Below are positions 1 to 7,702 of a stretch of 23,733 nt of DNA, piece after piece. The stretch is from NCBI GenBank assembly GCA_034437215.1, contig DAOTVC010000113.1:1-23733 (forward strand). Reading direction: 5' to 3'. The first letter of the stretch is position 1; each line of letters begins with the position of its first letter. The notes under the pieces were generated by a model. The model saw nothing but the letters and a program-made list of their open reading frames with translations. It was not told where the DNA came from and ran no database searches. The translations under genes and the position numbers were made by a program. Origin of the DNA: DAOTVC01 sp034437215 (GTDB taxonomy: Bacteria > Chloroflexota > Anaerolineae > B4-G1 > SLSP01).

Positions 1-106
1 CAAGCGCTGAGGGTCTGTAAAGAGATAACGTCTTCGAGCGCTAAATCCTCCGCGAGGCCGTGGGATGTTCTTCGCCTGCACCCCACGCTTGCTCTTCAAT
101 TCCCTC

Positions 107-135
107 TTGACAAGCGAATTCACTTGTTTTACAAT
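107..135 (+). promoter_or_regulatory. Sigma70-type promoter of the LacI-family gene
   Basis: A perfect -35 TTGACA at 107-112 is separated by exactly 17 bp from a -10 TACAAT at 130-135. Transcription should start near 142, inside the first operator repeat. Upstream, 1-106 shows no gene, but AGCGCT cores occur at 3-8 and 37-42. Confidence 0.85.
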
Positions 136-137
136 AA

Positions 138-173
138 GTTAGCGCTAACGATAGCGCTAACGATAGCGCTAAC
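138..173. promoter_or_regulatory. Triple tandem operator for a LacI-family repressor
   Basis: Three contiguous 12-bp units share the core AGCGCTAAC: GTTAGCGCTAAC at 138-149 (a perfect palindrome) and GATAGCGCTAAC at 150-161 and 162-173. They begin 2 bp after the -10 box and end 12 bp before the ATG at 186, so bound protein would cover the transcription start. LacI-family regulators bind palindromes with a central CG, which fits GCGC. Negative autoregulation is inferred. I saw no matching GTTAGCGCTAAC site upstream of the downstream transporter or uxaC genes. Confidence 0.8.
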
Positions 174-185
174 TAAGGGGTGACG

Positions 186-1199
186 ATGACAAACCGCACT
201 ACCATGGCCGATGTGGCCCGCGAAGCAGGTGTCTCCCTGATGACCGTCTCTCGGGTGGTCAACAACAAGGACGGCGTCAGCGCCGCCACCCGCCAACGCA
301 TCCAAACGGTCATCGATCGGCTGGGGTACCGGCCCAGCGACATTGCGCGGGGCCTGGTCACCAAGCGGACGGGCACCCTCGGTCTCGTCGTACCTGACGT
401 CTCCAACCCCTTCTTCTCGGAGGTCGCCCGCGGTGCCGAGCACGTGGCCTACGCCGAGGGCTACAACGTCTTCCTCTGTAACACCGAGGAGGACGTAGAG
501 CGCGAGCTCGCCGTTCTGAAGTCCCTCGAGGAGAAGCGTGTGGACGGTCTCGTCCTCTGCAGCTCACGGCTCGAAGAGAGCGAGCTGGAGGCGGCGGTGG
601 CTCGACACCCGGCCGTCGTGTTGGTCAACCGGCGGTCGAGCGGGAGCAACGTGAGCGCCGTGCTCATCGACGACGAGGCGGGGGGCGAGATGGCCACCCG
701 CCATCTCTTGCAGAGTGGGCATCGCGCCATCGGCTTTCTCACGGGGCCTTTGGCCTCCCACAGTGGTCGTCGTCGTGCCTACGGACATCGTGCTGCACTC
801 GCCGTCGCTGAACTCGACTACAACCCTGACTGGACGCAGCGTAGCGCCCCCACGGTCGATGGAGGACGCCGGGCGGCGCGCGCTCTCCTGACCGCCTATG
901 ACGAACTTACGGCTCTCTTCTGCTACAACGATCTGGTCGCCGTTGGCGCCCTACAGGCCTGTGAAGAGCTGAGTTACCGCGTACCCGAGGACATCACGGT
1001 GGTCGGCTGTGACGACATCCCCCTGGCCGCCCTCATCACGCCTTCCCTGACGACGGTTCGTGGGGAGCGCTACGAGTTGGGCCGGCAGGCGATGGAGCTG
1101 CTCTTGAGACAGATCGCTGGCTGTCCGGGTACGGACGAGGGCGGGTGTCCGGAGGTCGTGCTCCAACCCGAGTTGATCGTCCGTGCGAGCGCACCGTGA
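186..1199 (+). CDS. LacI-family transcriptional repressor
   Basis: This 337-residue DNA-binding regulator probably controls its own gene and the sugar transporter downstream. Residues about 7-26 form the LacI helix-turn-helix (MADVAREAGVSLMTVSRVVN). The hinge helix YRPSDIARGL follows. The rest is a periplasmic-binding-like effector domain with GLVVPDVSNPFF, the DGLVLCSS strand and the FCYNDLVAVGAL and VVGCDDIPLA segments typical of the family. A GTG at 180 is in frame, but ATG 186 is preferred because AAGGGG lies 5 nt upstream of it. The effector is not evident from sequence; the neighbouring hexuronate genes suggest a uronate or a derived oligosaccharide. Family assignment is secure and specificity is inferred. 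Confidence 0.95.
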   Translation: MTNRTTMADVAREAGVSLMTVSRVVNNKDGVSAATRQRIQTVIDRLGYRPSDIARGLVTKRTGTLGLVVPDVSNPFFSEVARGAEHVAYAEGYNVFLCNTEEDVERELAVLKSLEEKRVDGLVLCSSRLEESELEAAVARHPAVVLVNRRSSGSNVSAVLIDDEAGGEMATRHLLQSGHRAIGFLTGPLASHSGRRRAYGHRAALAVAELDYNPDWTQRSAPTVDGGRRAARALLTAYDELTALFCYNDLVAVGALQACEELSYRVPEDITVVGCDDIPLAALITPSLTTVRGERYELGRQAMELLLRQIAGCPGTDEGGCPEVVLQPELIVRASAP

Positions 1200-1467
1200 A
1201 TGCTCGAAGTTTCTCTCCGTGCCAGCGAATAGTTCTTCCGATACAGTCTGATATTCTGATATCTCGCGACACCCAATACGATCGCTTGCTTAGCTTGCTT
1301 ACAACGACAGAGTAGCGATCAATTTACAACCCAAGAACCATGAGCAAGGAGGAGGTGACGTTAGTGACGACATAGATACTTGGGTCGTCGAAGTCCGTTC
1401 GGGTGCGTGTCCCAAGACGGCAAGTAGTGTCAGACTCAGAATCAACCTAGAGAAACAGGAGGATTAG
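1200..1467 (+). other. Spacer between repressor and solute-binding protein genes
   Basis: No convincing gene is present. The spacer contains two perfect tandem duplications, TCTGATAT twice at 1247-1262 and GCTTGCTTA twice at 1284-1301. A 7-bp inverted pair, GATCGCT at 1280-1286 and AGCGATC at 1314-1320, encloses the second duplication. It probably holds the promoter and control sites for the transporter genes, but I cannot pick a clear -35/-10 pair. A strong Shine-Dalgarno AGGAGG at 1457-1462 ends the spacer. Confidence 0.5.
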
Positions 1468-2793
1468 ATGTATCGCATGAAACCCAGCTCTCTGCTGCAT
1501 TTGATCGTTGGCTTGACCTTGGTGTTATCGCTCATCCTCACCGCCTGCACTAATCCCACTCCTGACCCCCCTCCTGAAGAAGAGATGCCTGCAGGACAGG
1601 TCCTGCGCGTCAGCGCGCCGCCCTGGATCTTCCTGAAGTTCCCCTTGGAAGAGGTGGGCGCACGCTTTGAGGCCGACCATCCCGGGGTCACCGTCGAGTT
1701 CACCCGCGTGGACAAGTGGAACGTCTCCTCATACATCACCGAGTGGAAAGAGGGAGGGACCTCCGTCGACGTCTACGTGGGCGGCAGCGGCTCGATGCTC
1801 GCTCCCGTTATCGCCGGTGAGTGGACCGAGCCCCTGGACGATCTGCTGACCGATCACATGGCGCCTGACAAGTTCGTCGGCGGCTTCCTGGCTGCCGGTC
1901 ACTACAAGACGCCCGATGGCACCGGCGCCTACTACCCGGTCCTCCCCTTCATGGGCGAGGTGGCCATCATCGGGGTCAATACCGAGATCGCCAAGCAGGC
2001 CGGCTTGATGGAGGGCGATAGTGTCGCGCCCATTCCCAGCTTCCAAGAGGACGAGTTCCTGGGCTGGTTCGCGAAACTGGACGAGCACTCAGAGACCGGA
2101 GTCCACGTTCAGATCTGGGACCGCGAGTTCATGCAGTATAACTACTGCGCGCCCCTTATCGCGATGACGGGTGAGTGCTTCACCGAGCAGGGCTTTGATG
2201 TGAGCAGCGACGCTGCCCGAGAGTGGCTCACCCTCGTCCAGAAGATGAACGAGCAGGGACTCGGTGCCTGGACCATCACCGATGACGAGGGCTACGACAA
2301 GTGGAAGACCAACCAGGCGGGCTCCTTCTTCGCCGCTCAGGGCCACGTGATGGAGCTGGTCAATGCTGTGACTGAGGATGAGTCCAGCATTGCCTACACC
2401 GGTTGGCCCGGCGGAGGCAGCATCATCTGGACCCACTCCGTCTGGATCCCCAAGGTCTCCGATAACAAGGACCTGGCCAAGGCCTTCATCCGCGAGCAGA
2501 TCTTCTCCCCCTACTTCACCCAGTGGAGCTGGAACAACTACGGCAAGCTGCCCGTCATCGCGGAGTACTACGGTGACGGCATCGAGCGCTTCCAGGACCA
2601 GATGCCCAACATCCTCGCCGTCGCCGACGCCTCACAGCCGGTGCCCCTCTACGCTGATATGGAGGAGTACCTCGACATCCTGGTCAAGTACCTGCCTGAA
2701 GCGGCCTTCGGTCGTATGGAGGTCGAAACGGCGCTGCAGAAGATTCAGGAAGAGAGCGCAGACCTGGACTTCACTGATCTGCGGGCGCCGTAG
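1468..2793 (+). CDS. Sugar ABC transporter solute-binding lipoprotein
   Basis: This 441-residue extracytoplasmic binding protein captures a carbohydrate for the two permeases downstream. The N-terminus is a lipoprotein signal: Lys5, a hydrophobic stretch at about 8-25, then the lipobox LTAC with Cys27. A Pro/Glu-rich linker follows (TPDPPPEEE). The mature part looks like family 1 (MalE/UgpB) binding proteins, with the opening VLRVSAPPW, FEADHPGVTVEF and DVYVGGSGSM segments. AGGAGG sits 5 nt before the ATG. The ligand cannot be read from sequence; adjacency to uxaC/uxaE/uxuB makes a uronate or uronate-containing oligosaccharide a reasonable guess. A hairpin directly downstream could favour its expression over the permeases. 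Confidence 0.92.
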   Translation: MYRMKPSSLLHLIVGLTLVLSLILTACTNPTPDPPPEEEMPAGQVLRVSAPPWIFLKFPLEEVGARFEADHPGVTVEFTRVDKWNVSSYITEWKEGGTSVDVYVGGSGSMLAPVIAGEWTEPLDDLLTDHMAPDKFVGGFLAAGHYKTPDGTGAYYPVLPFMGEVAIIGVNTEIAKQAGLMEGDSVAPIPSFQEDEFLGWFAKLDEHSETGVHVQIWDREFMQYNYCAPLIAMTGECFTEQGFDVSSDAAREWLTLVQKMNEQGLGAWTITDDEGYDKWKTNQAGSFFAAQGHVMELVNAVTEDESSIAYTGWPGGGSIIWTHSVWIPKVSDNKDLAKAFIREQIFSPYFTQWSWNNYGKLPVIAEYYGDGIERFQDQMPNILAVADASQPVPLYADMEEYLDILVKYLPEAAFGRMEVETALQKIQEESADLDFTDLRAP

Positions 2794-2841
2794 GAGAGGG
2801 TGACTGAAGGTAGAGTTACTCTCTAACGCTCGTGTTGTTTG

Positions 2842-2874
2842 GCTGGTGGGGAGGTCTCATCTCTCCCCACCAGC
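2842..2874 (+). terminator. Intercistronic hairpin between binding protein and permease
   Basis: A perfect 12-bp stem, GCTGGTGGGGAG (2842-2853) with CTCCCCACCAGC (2863-2874), encloses a 9-nt loop. No T-run follows, so it is more likely to protect the upstream mRNA end or attenuate partially than to be a full terminator. This arrangement resembles the malE-malF intercistronic structure, where binding protein is made in excess over permease. Confidence 0.75.
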
Positions 2875-2925
2875 TCGTGAAGCCCTCAGCTCTCTCAAGC
2901 CGCCCAAACCCAGAAGGATGATACT

Positions 2926-3831
2926 GTGAAGTCACTATCTCAGCGCAAGGTCCAAGAGAAGATCAGCCTCTTTCTCTTTCTGTTACCGACGTTGCTCTTT
3001 GTCTTCGTCTTCATCGCCTACCCCGTCGCCTACTCCGGATACTTGAGCTTCACCGAGTTCAACTATGCTACCGACGACAAGCCTACCTTCATCGGATTTA
3101 AGGGCTATATCGATACACTTACGGATGATTCGCTCTTCCGTACGGCTTTATACAATCAGGTTCGCTTCGCGATCCCCTACTTCATCATTACCTTCGTCGG
3201 CTCGTTGGGACTGGCGATTATCGTCGGAGAGTTGACCAAAGGGGTGCAGATCTTCCAGATCATCTTCTATCTTCCCATGATCATCGCTCTCTCTATGGCA
3301 GGCATTGCCTTTAGCTGGATTCTCAAAGAGGATGTGGGTATCTTCAACCACTTTCTGGAGACCATCGGGCTCTCATCGCTGACCAGGAACTGGTTTAGCA
3401 ATCCGGACACGGCGCTCTACGGCCTGGTGGTCGTCCGTGCCTGGAAGATGATGGGCTTCACCTTCATTATCTTCCTCTCCGGTGTCCATGGTATCCCTCT
3501 CAGTCTACGGGAAGCCGCCAGGGTCGATGGGGCCAGCTTCCTGCAGGAGGTCTTCCACATCATCATCCCTCTCTTGAGACCTTACATGCTGGTCAGTGGA
3601 ATCTGGGTCATCATCAACTCGCTCAAGGTCTTCGACCTTCCTCAGGTGGTCACCCAGGGTGGACCGGGTGTAGCGACGCTCACTCTCTATCTCTACTCGT
3701 GGAAGGCCGCTTTCCAACGCTACGACCTGGGCCTCGCCGCTCAGGTGGCTTACATCACTGCCTTCATCATTCTCTTGCTCTCCTGGGGCCTGAATAAGCT
3801 GCTGCAGCCCGAGTCGGTTGAGCGCTTCTAG
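2926..3831 (+). CDS. Sugar ABC transporter permease, MalF/UgpA type
   Basis: This 301-residue inner-membrane subunit is of the binding-protein-dependent transport type. Hydrophobic segments lie at about 13-37, 80-104, 108-132, 162-190, 216-232 and 268-290, consistent with six membrane spans. The cytoplasmic EAA loop, which docks the ATPase, is at about 196-216 (EAARVDGASFLQEVFHIIIP). The start is GTG at 2926, with a modest AGAAGG upstream. It is followed closely by the partner permease. No ATP-binding subunit is encoded in the window, as is usual when a multitask MsmK/UgpC-like ATPase serves several transporters. Substrate is inferred only from context. Confidence 0.93.
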   Translation: MKSLSQRKVQEKISLFLFLLPTLLFVFVFIAYPVAYSGYLSFTEFNYATDDKPTFIGFKGYIDTLTDDSLFRTALYNQVRFAIPYFIITFVGSLGLAIIVGELTKGVQIFQIIFYLPMIIALSMAGIAFSWILKEDVGIFNHFLETIGLSSLTRNWFSNPDTALYGLVVVRAWKMMGFTFIIFLSGVHGIPLSLREAARVDGASFLQEVFHIIIPLLRPYMLVSGIWVIINSLKVFDLPQVVTQGGPGVATLTLYLYSWKAAFQRYDLGLAAQVAYITAFIILLLSWGLNKLLQPESVERF

Positions 3832-3841
3832 GGAGTATCCA

Positions 3842-4744
3842 ATGGCTCTAACCAAAGTTCCCAACTTTACTAAATCTCGCCGCCGAAGGCGACTTCGCCG
3901 TATGTTCTCCACCGGGGATCAGAGGCGGATAGTGCTCTTTTATGGCATAGCGACCATCTTTGCGCTCCTTTTCCTATTTCCACCGCTGTGGATGCTCATC
4001 ACCTCGCTGCGCACCACACAGGACATCTACCAGGTGCCGCCGACCTTCCTACCCAGAGCGATCACCTTTGAGAACTACACCTACGTGTTGACCGAGATGG
4101 ACGGAGGCTTGCGCTACTTTATCAACAGCACCGTCGTCACCCTTGTCTCCGTCTTCCTGGTGGTGTTGGCCAGCGCCATGGGGGGCTACGCCTTCGGCTC
4201 CCGGCGCTTCAAGGGTAAAGAACTGATGTTCATGGGCATCGTCTTCGTTCTGACCATACCCTATATCATGTACCTGATTCCCATCTACCTGATGGAGATC
4301 AAGCTGCATCTGCGCAACACCTGGTGGGGCCTTATCCTGCCCTACGTGGCTCTCAATCTGCCCTGGGGGCTGCTGATCATGCGCAGCGCCTTCTCCACCA
4401 TCCCGTTGGAGATCAAGGATGCTGCCATCATCGATGGCTGTAACGAGTTTCAGCTCTGGTACCGGGTGATGTTACCTATCACCCGTCCTGCCCTGGCGGC
4501 GACAGTGATCATCACCTTCGTCTTCGTCTGGCAGGAGTATCTCTTCGCTTCCACTCTGATGACCAAGAATACCTGGCAGACACTGCCCGTGGGCATCGTC
4601 TGGCTTCGGGATGAGCTGCAGACCATGGCTTACGGGCGGATCGGGGCGATGTTCGTGCTCTCCATCCTGCCTATCTTCGTCCCTTTTATCCTGCTGCGCA
4701 ACTTCTTTATCAAGGGCTTGAGCGAAGGGATGTTGAAGGGATGA
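3842..4744 (+). CDS. Sugar ABC transporter permease, MalG/UgpE type
   Basis: This 300-residue partner permease has an Arg-rich N-terminus (SRRRRRLRR at 12-20), then about six hydrophobic spans beginning at about 30-50. The EAA-type loop is at about 190-213, with the core IKDAAIIDGCNEFQLWYRV. An upstream in-frame TTG at 3818 overlaps the first permease. ATG 3842 is preferred because AGGGAG at 3831-3836 precedes it at normal spacing. Its last codons form an ATGA with a possible start of the next reading frame at 4741. Together with the upstream permease and lipoprotein it makes up a carbohydrate importer lacking only its ATPase. Confidence 0.93.
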   Translation: MALTKVPNFTKSRRRRRLRRMFSTGDQRRIVLFYGIATIFALLFLFPPLWMLITSLRTTQDIYQVPPTFLPRAITFENYTYVLTEMDGGLRYFINSTVVTLVSVFLVVLASAMGGYAFGSRRFKGKELMFMGIVFVLTIPYIMYLIPIYLMEIKLHLRNTWWGLILPYVALNLPWGLLIMRSAFSTIPLEIKDAAIIDGCNEFQLWYRVMLPITRPALAATVIITFVFVWQEYLFASTLMTKNTWQTLPVGIVWLRDELQTMAYGRIGAMFVLSILPIFVPFILLRNFFIKGLSEGMLKG

Positions 4745-4773
4745 GTCGCCGGGTAGGGCGGGGAGAGGACGCG

Positions 4774-5778
4774 ATGGTGCAGGTGCGTTGGGGCATCATT
4801 GGGTGCGGAGAGGTCACCGAGGTGAAGAGCGCTCCTGCCCTGCAAAAGATCAATGGCTCGGAGCTGGTCGCCGTGATGCGGCGCACGGGTGAGAAGGCTC
4901 GCGACTACGCCCAGCGTCATGGTGTGCTCAAGTGGTACGATGACGCGGAGGATCTCCTTCACGATCCGGACGTGAACGCCATCTACGTCGCCACGCCACC
5001 GAGCTCGCATGCTGAGTACGTTATCCGGGCTGCACAGGTCGGCAAGCCCGTCTATGTCGAGAAGCCCATGGCGTTGCACTACGGGGAGTGCATCACCATG
5101 GTCGAGGCCTGTCAGGCGACCGGGGTACCTCTCTTCGTCGCCTACTACCGGCGTGCTCTACCGAGTTTCTTGAAGGTGAAGGAGCTGGTTGAGACGGGCG
5201 CCATCGGTGAGGTGCGTTTCGTCTCCGTGGCCCTCTACTACCCACCGCAGGAAGGCGACCGCGAGAACGACGACCTGCCGTGGCGTGTTCGCCCGGAGGT
5301 TGCCGGCGGAGGGCACTTCTTCGATCTGGGATCTCACCAGCTGGACTTTCTCGACTACGTCCTCGGCCCCATCGTCTCCGCACGGGGCTTCGTAGCGAAC
5401 CAGGCGGGCCTCTATCCCGCCGAGGACATCGTCGCCGCCCACTTTGCTTTTGGATCGGGCGTCCTGGGCAGTGGCCTCTGGTGCTTCACCCTCTCCGAAG
5501 CGAGCCGAACGGAGCGCACCGAGATTGTCGGCAGCGAGGGCCGAATAACCTTCTCCTTTTTTGATCCGGCCACCGTACCCCTTGCACTCCCATCTTCACG
5601 AACAGGTCTCTTACGTAGCGGAGGGCGAGATCCTCTTAGTCACGGAGGATCAGAAGACCCACCTGAAGCCGGGGGATCTCTTCCTGGTCCCCTCGGGAGA
5701 GCCGCACGCCATCCAACTGCTGACCCGGCACGTCCGGCTGGTCGATTGCTGCACCCCGATACGGGAGGATTTCCTTGA
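4774..5778 (+). pseudogene. Gfo/Idh/MocA oxidoreductase, C-terminus lost
   Basis: The frame begins as a normal NAD(P)-dependent sugar or uronate oxidoreductase: Rossmann segment VRWGIIGCGEVTEV, IYVATPPSSHAEYV, the EKP motif (YVEKPMAL), and GGGHFFDLGSHQLDFLDYV from the substrate domain. Homology-like sequence ends near nt 5575 (IVGSEGRITFSFFDP), about 270 residues in. The remaining codons to TGA 5776-5778 read Pro/Gly/Arg-rich nonsense that overlaps a cupin in another frame. Roughly 50-60 C-terminal residues normal for the family are missing. I chose ATG 4774 (GGGGAGAGG at 4760-4768) over ATG 4741. It sits directly after the permeases. An assembly deletion is an alternative to real decay. Confidence 0.8.
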
Positions 5779-5782
5779 ATAG
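5575..5782 (+). pseudogene. Cupin-domain protein remnant, N-terminus lost
   Basis: In the frame one base off the preceding oxidoreductase, the sequence reads YPLHSHLHEQVSYVAEGEILL, then a loop, LKPGDLFLVPSGEPHAI and a C-terminus ending REDFLE at TAG 5780-5782. This is a single-domain cupin with the metal-binding HxH...E (HSHLHEQ) and the later His of motif 2 (GEPHAI). About 35-45 residues expected before the first motif are absent. No start codon with a ribosome site exists, because TTG 5561 lies inside the oxidoreductase. Such small cupins often accompany uronate catabolic genes (for example KdgF-like proteins), but the role here is not established. A deletion joined it to the upstream gene. 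Confidence 0.75.
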
Positions 5783-5802
5783 AGAGCTCGAGCTGCTTTT
5801 GC

Positions 5803-5808
5803 AGGAGG
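5803..5808 (+). promoter_or_regulatory. Shine-Dalgarno site fixing the aldo/keto reductase start
   Basis: AGGAGG is placed 7 nt before GTG 5816. It shows that a separate gene once began here, 33 bp after the cupin stop. Confidence 0.7.
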
Positions 5809-5815
5809 GCGCCAG

Positions 5816-6221
5816 GTGATCTATACGAGACTGGGCAGGACGAAGATCATGGTCTCCAGAGTGGCCATGGGCTGCTGGGTGCTTGCCGGGGACTTCAACT
5901 GGGGGCCCCGGAGGACGCCGAGTCCATCGCGACCGGCCACGCTGTTCTGGATGCAGGGATCAACTTCTTCAGCTCTGCGATGAATTGGGGTTGCCGATGG
6001 TGCAGGTGGCGCTGGCGTGGGTACTGGCGCAGCCGAGCGTCACCTCGGTCCTCGCCGGAGCACGCCATCCCGAGCAGATCGAGGAGACGGCCCGGGCCGC
6101 GGAGTTGCATCTCGCGCCCGAAGTACTCGAGCGGCTGACGAGGATCACCGCGGAGGTCAAGCGCGCTCTGGGTCCGCATCCCGATCCCTGGGAGACACCT
6201 GCGGATAGCCGTTTTCGATGA
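5816..6221 (+). pseudogene. Aldo/keto reductase, frameshifted and missing its middle
   Basis: From GTG 5816 the frame reads IYTRLGRTKIMVSRVAMGCW, the N-terminal strand of aldo/keto reductases. After about nt 5903-5910 (GGGGGCCCC) the sense continues in another frame with EDAESIATGHAVLDAGINFF, consistent with loss of one base in the homopolymer. Near nt 5965-5975 it jumps to a third frame: QLCDELGLPMVQVALAW, SVTSVLAGARHPEQIEE, and a normal C-terminus ending at TGA 6219-6221. The catalytic Asp/Tyr/Lys/His barrel region, roughly 170-200 residues, is gone. The product cannot be active as read. An intact family member is about 310-330 residues. The C-terminal frame still overlaps ATG 6218 of the next frame by ATGA. 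Confidence 0.82.
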
Positions 6222-6259
6222 TAGAACCCGACTCCACCTTGAACATGGAAGGCACAGCC

Positions 6260-6265
6260 AGGAGG
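6260..6265 (+). promoter_or_regulatory. Shine-Dalgarno site deciding the uxaC start
   Basis: AGGAGG lies 6 nt before ATG 6272. It favours that codon over the in-frame ATG at 6218, which has no such site. Confidence 0.65.
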
Positions 6266-6271
6266 CCCTTG

Positions 6272-7702
6272 ATGGCAGAAATAGGATGGCAGCTAGACCC
6301 CGAACGCTTTTTCGATCCCAATCCTGCACAGCGGGAGATGGCGGTCGCGCTCTACGAGACGGTGACTGATCTGCCGCTGATCTGCCCCCACGGGCACGTC
6401 GATCCCCGTCTCTTCGCTGACGAGAAGGCGAGCTTCGGCACGCCTGCGGAGCTCTTTATCATCCCCGACCACTACGTCTTCCGCATGCTCTACTCCCAGG
6501 GTATCCCCCTCGAGTCGCTGGGTGTGCCCCGTACGGACGACGGGGAGGTGGAGCAGGATCACCGCAAGATCTGGCAACTCTTTGCCGAGAACTTTCACCT
6601 CTTCCGCGGCACCCCCACCGGGGTCTGGCTGACGCAGGAACTGATCGAGCTCTTCGATGTTGAGCAGAAGTTGACGGGGGAGACGGCCCAGGCGATCTAC
6701 GATCAGATCGTGGAAAAGCTGGCCCGGCCGGCTTTTCAACCTCGAGCACTCTTTGACCACTTCAACATCGAGGTGTTGACCACGACCGACACCGCTACCG
6801 ATCCGCTCGAGCACCACCAACAGATTCGGGAGGCGGATTGGAAGGGCGACATTCGCCCCACCTTCCGCCCCGATGCCGTGGTCAATCTTCTGAGCGCCGG
6901 CTGGCAGGAGAACATCGCAGCGCTCGGCGAGGTGAGCGGCATCGATGTGGGCTCATACGGTGCCTTTCTGCGTGCCTTGGAGGAGCGACGGGCCTTCTTC
7001 AAGTCCCTGGGCGCGACGGCAACAGATCACGCAGCGGTCACGGCCTACACGGCGGAGCTCACCGGGCGCGAGGCCGATGCGATCTTCCAGCGGGCGCTCC
7101 GCGATGAAGCCACCGAGGAGGATGCTCGGCGCTTCACGGGTCACATGATTATGGAATTCGCGCGCATGTCCATCGAGGATGGCCTGGTGATGCAGTTCCA
7201 CGTGGGCGCGGTGCGCGACCACAACGACTCCATCGCCGAGCGTTTTGGGGCGGACATGGGCGCCGACATTCCGCGGCGCAGCGAGTTCACCGACAATCTG
7301 CGCCCCTTGCTCAACAAGTACGGCAGAGATCCTCGCTTGACCTTCATCCTCTTTACGCTGGACGAGTCGGCTTACGCGCGCGAGCTGGCCCCCCTGTCCG
7401 GGCACTACCCGGCGCTGCAGCTGGGACCGCCCTGGTGGTTCCACGACAGCCTGAACGGCATGGGGCGCTACTTCGACCGGGTGATGGAGACCGCCGGACT
7501 CTACAACACAGTGGGCTTCAACGACGATACCCGCGCCTTTCCCTCGATACCTGCCCGTCACGACGTCTGGCGCCGGGCCGGTGCTAATTGGGTCGCCGGG
7601 CTCGTCGTACGCGGGGTGGTGGCCGAGGAGGATGCTCAGGAGATGATCGTGGACTTGGCGTACGGGCTGGCGAAGCGCGCGTATAAATTCGACGAACGAT
7701 GA
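6272..7702 (+). CDS. uxaC: Glucuronate/galacturonate isomerase
   Basis: This 476-residue cytosolic amidohydrolase-superfamily isomerase converts D-glucuronate to D-fructuronate and D-galacturonate to D-tagaturonate (EC 5.3.1.12). It shows the metal-site strand with His40-Gly-His42 (ICPHGHVDPRLF), the PDHYVFRMLYSQGI segment, QFHVGAVRDHN, LGPPWWFHDSLNGM and a C-terminal GFNDDTRAFPSIPARHDVWRR corresponding to the WWF.D...GM and TDSRSF..YxRH..FRR blocks of known UxaC. Length matches the family (about 470). The start is chosen from AGGAGG at 6260-6265; an 18-residue N-terminal extension from ATG 6218 is possible but less likely. It overlaps uxaE by ATGA (7699-7702), so the two are probably translationally coupled. 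Confidence 0.95.
   Translation: MAEIGWQLDPERFFDPNPAQREMAVALYETVTDLPLICPHGHVDPRLFADEKASFGTPAELFIIPDHYVFRMLYSQGIPLESLGVPRTDDGEVEQDHRKIWQLFAENFHLFRGTPTGVWLTQELIELFDVEQKLTGETAQAIYDQIVEKLARPAFQPRALFDHFNIEVLTTTDTATDPLEHHQQIREADWKGDIRPTFRPDAVVNLLSAGWQENIAALGEVSGIDVGSYGAFLRALEERRAFFKSLGATATDHAAVTAYTAELTGREADAIFQRALRDEATEEDARRFTGHMIMEFARMSIEDGLVMQFHVGAVRDHNDSIAERFGADMGADIPRRSEFTDNLRPLLNKYGRDPRLTFILFTLDESAYARELAPLSGHYPALQLGPPWWFHDSLNGMGRYFDRVMETAGLYNTVGFNDDTRAFPSIPARHDVWRRAGANWVAGLVVRGVVAEEDAQEMIVDLAYGLAKRAYKFDER

Noticed and set aside
1340..1375. An 11-codon frame in the transporter leader (ATG AGC AAG ...).
   Set aside because: Its AGGAGG-like bases lie inside the frame, not upstream, and nothing suggests a leader peptide.
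5561..5782. Cupin as an intact small gene starting at TTG 5561.
   Set aside because: There is no ribosome site, the start lies inside the oxidoreductase, and the N-terminal strands of the cupin barrel are missing.
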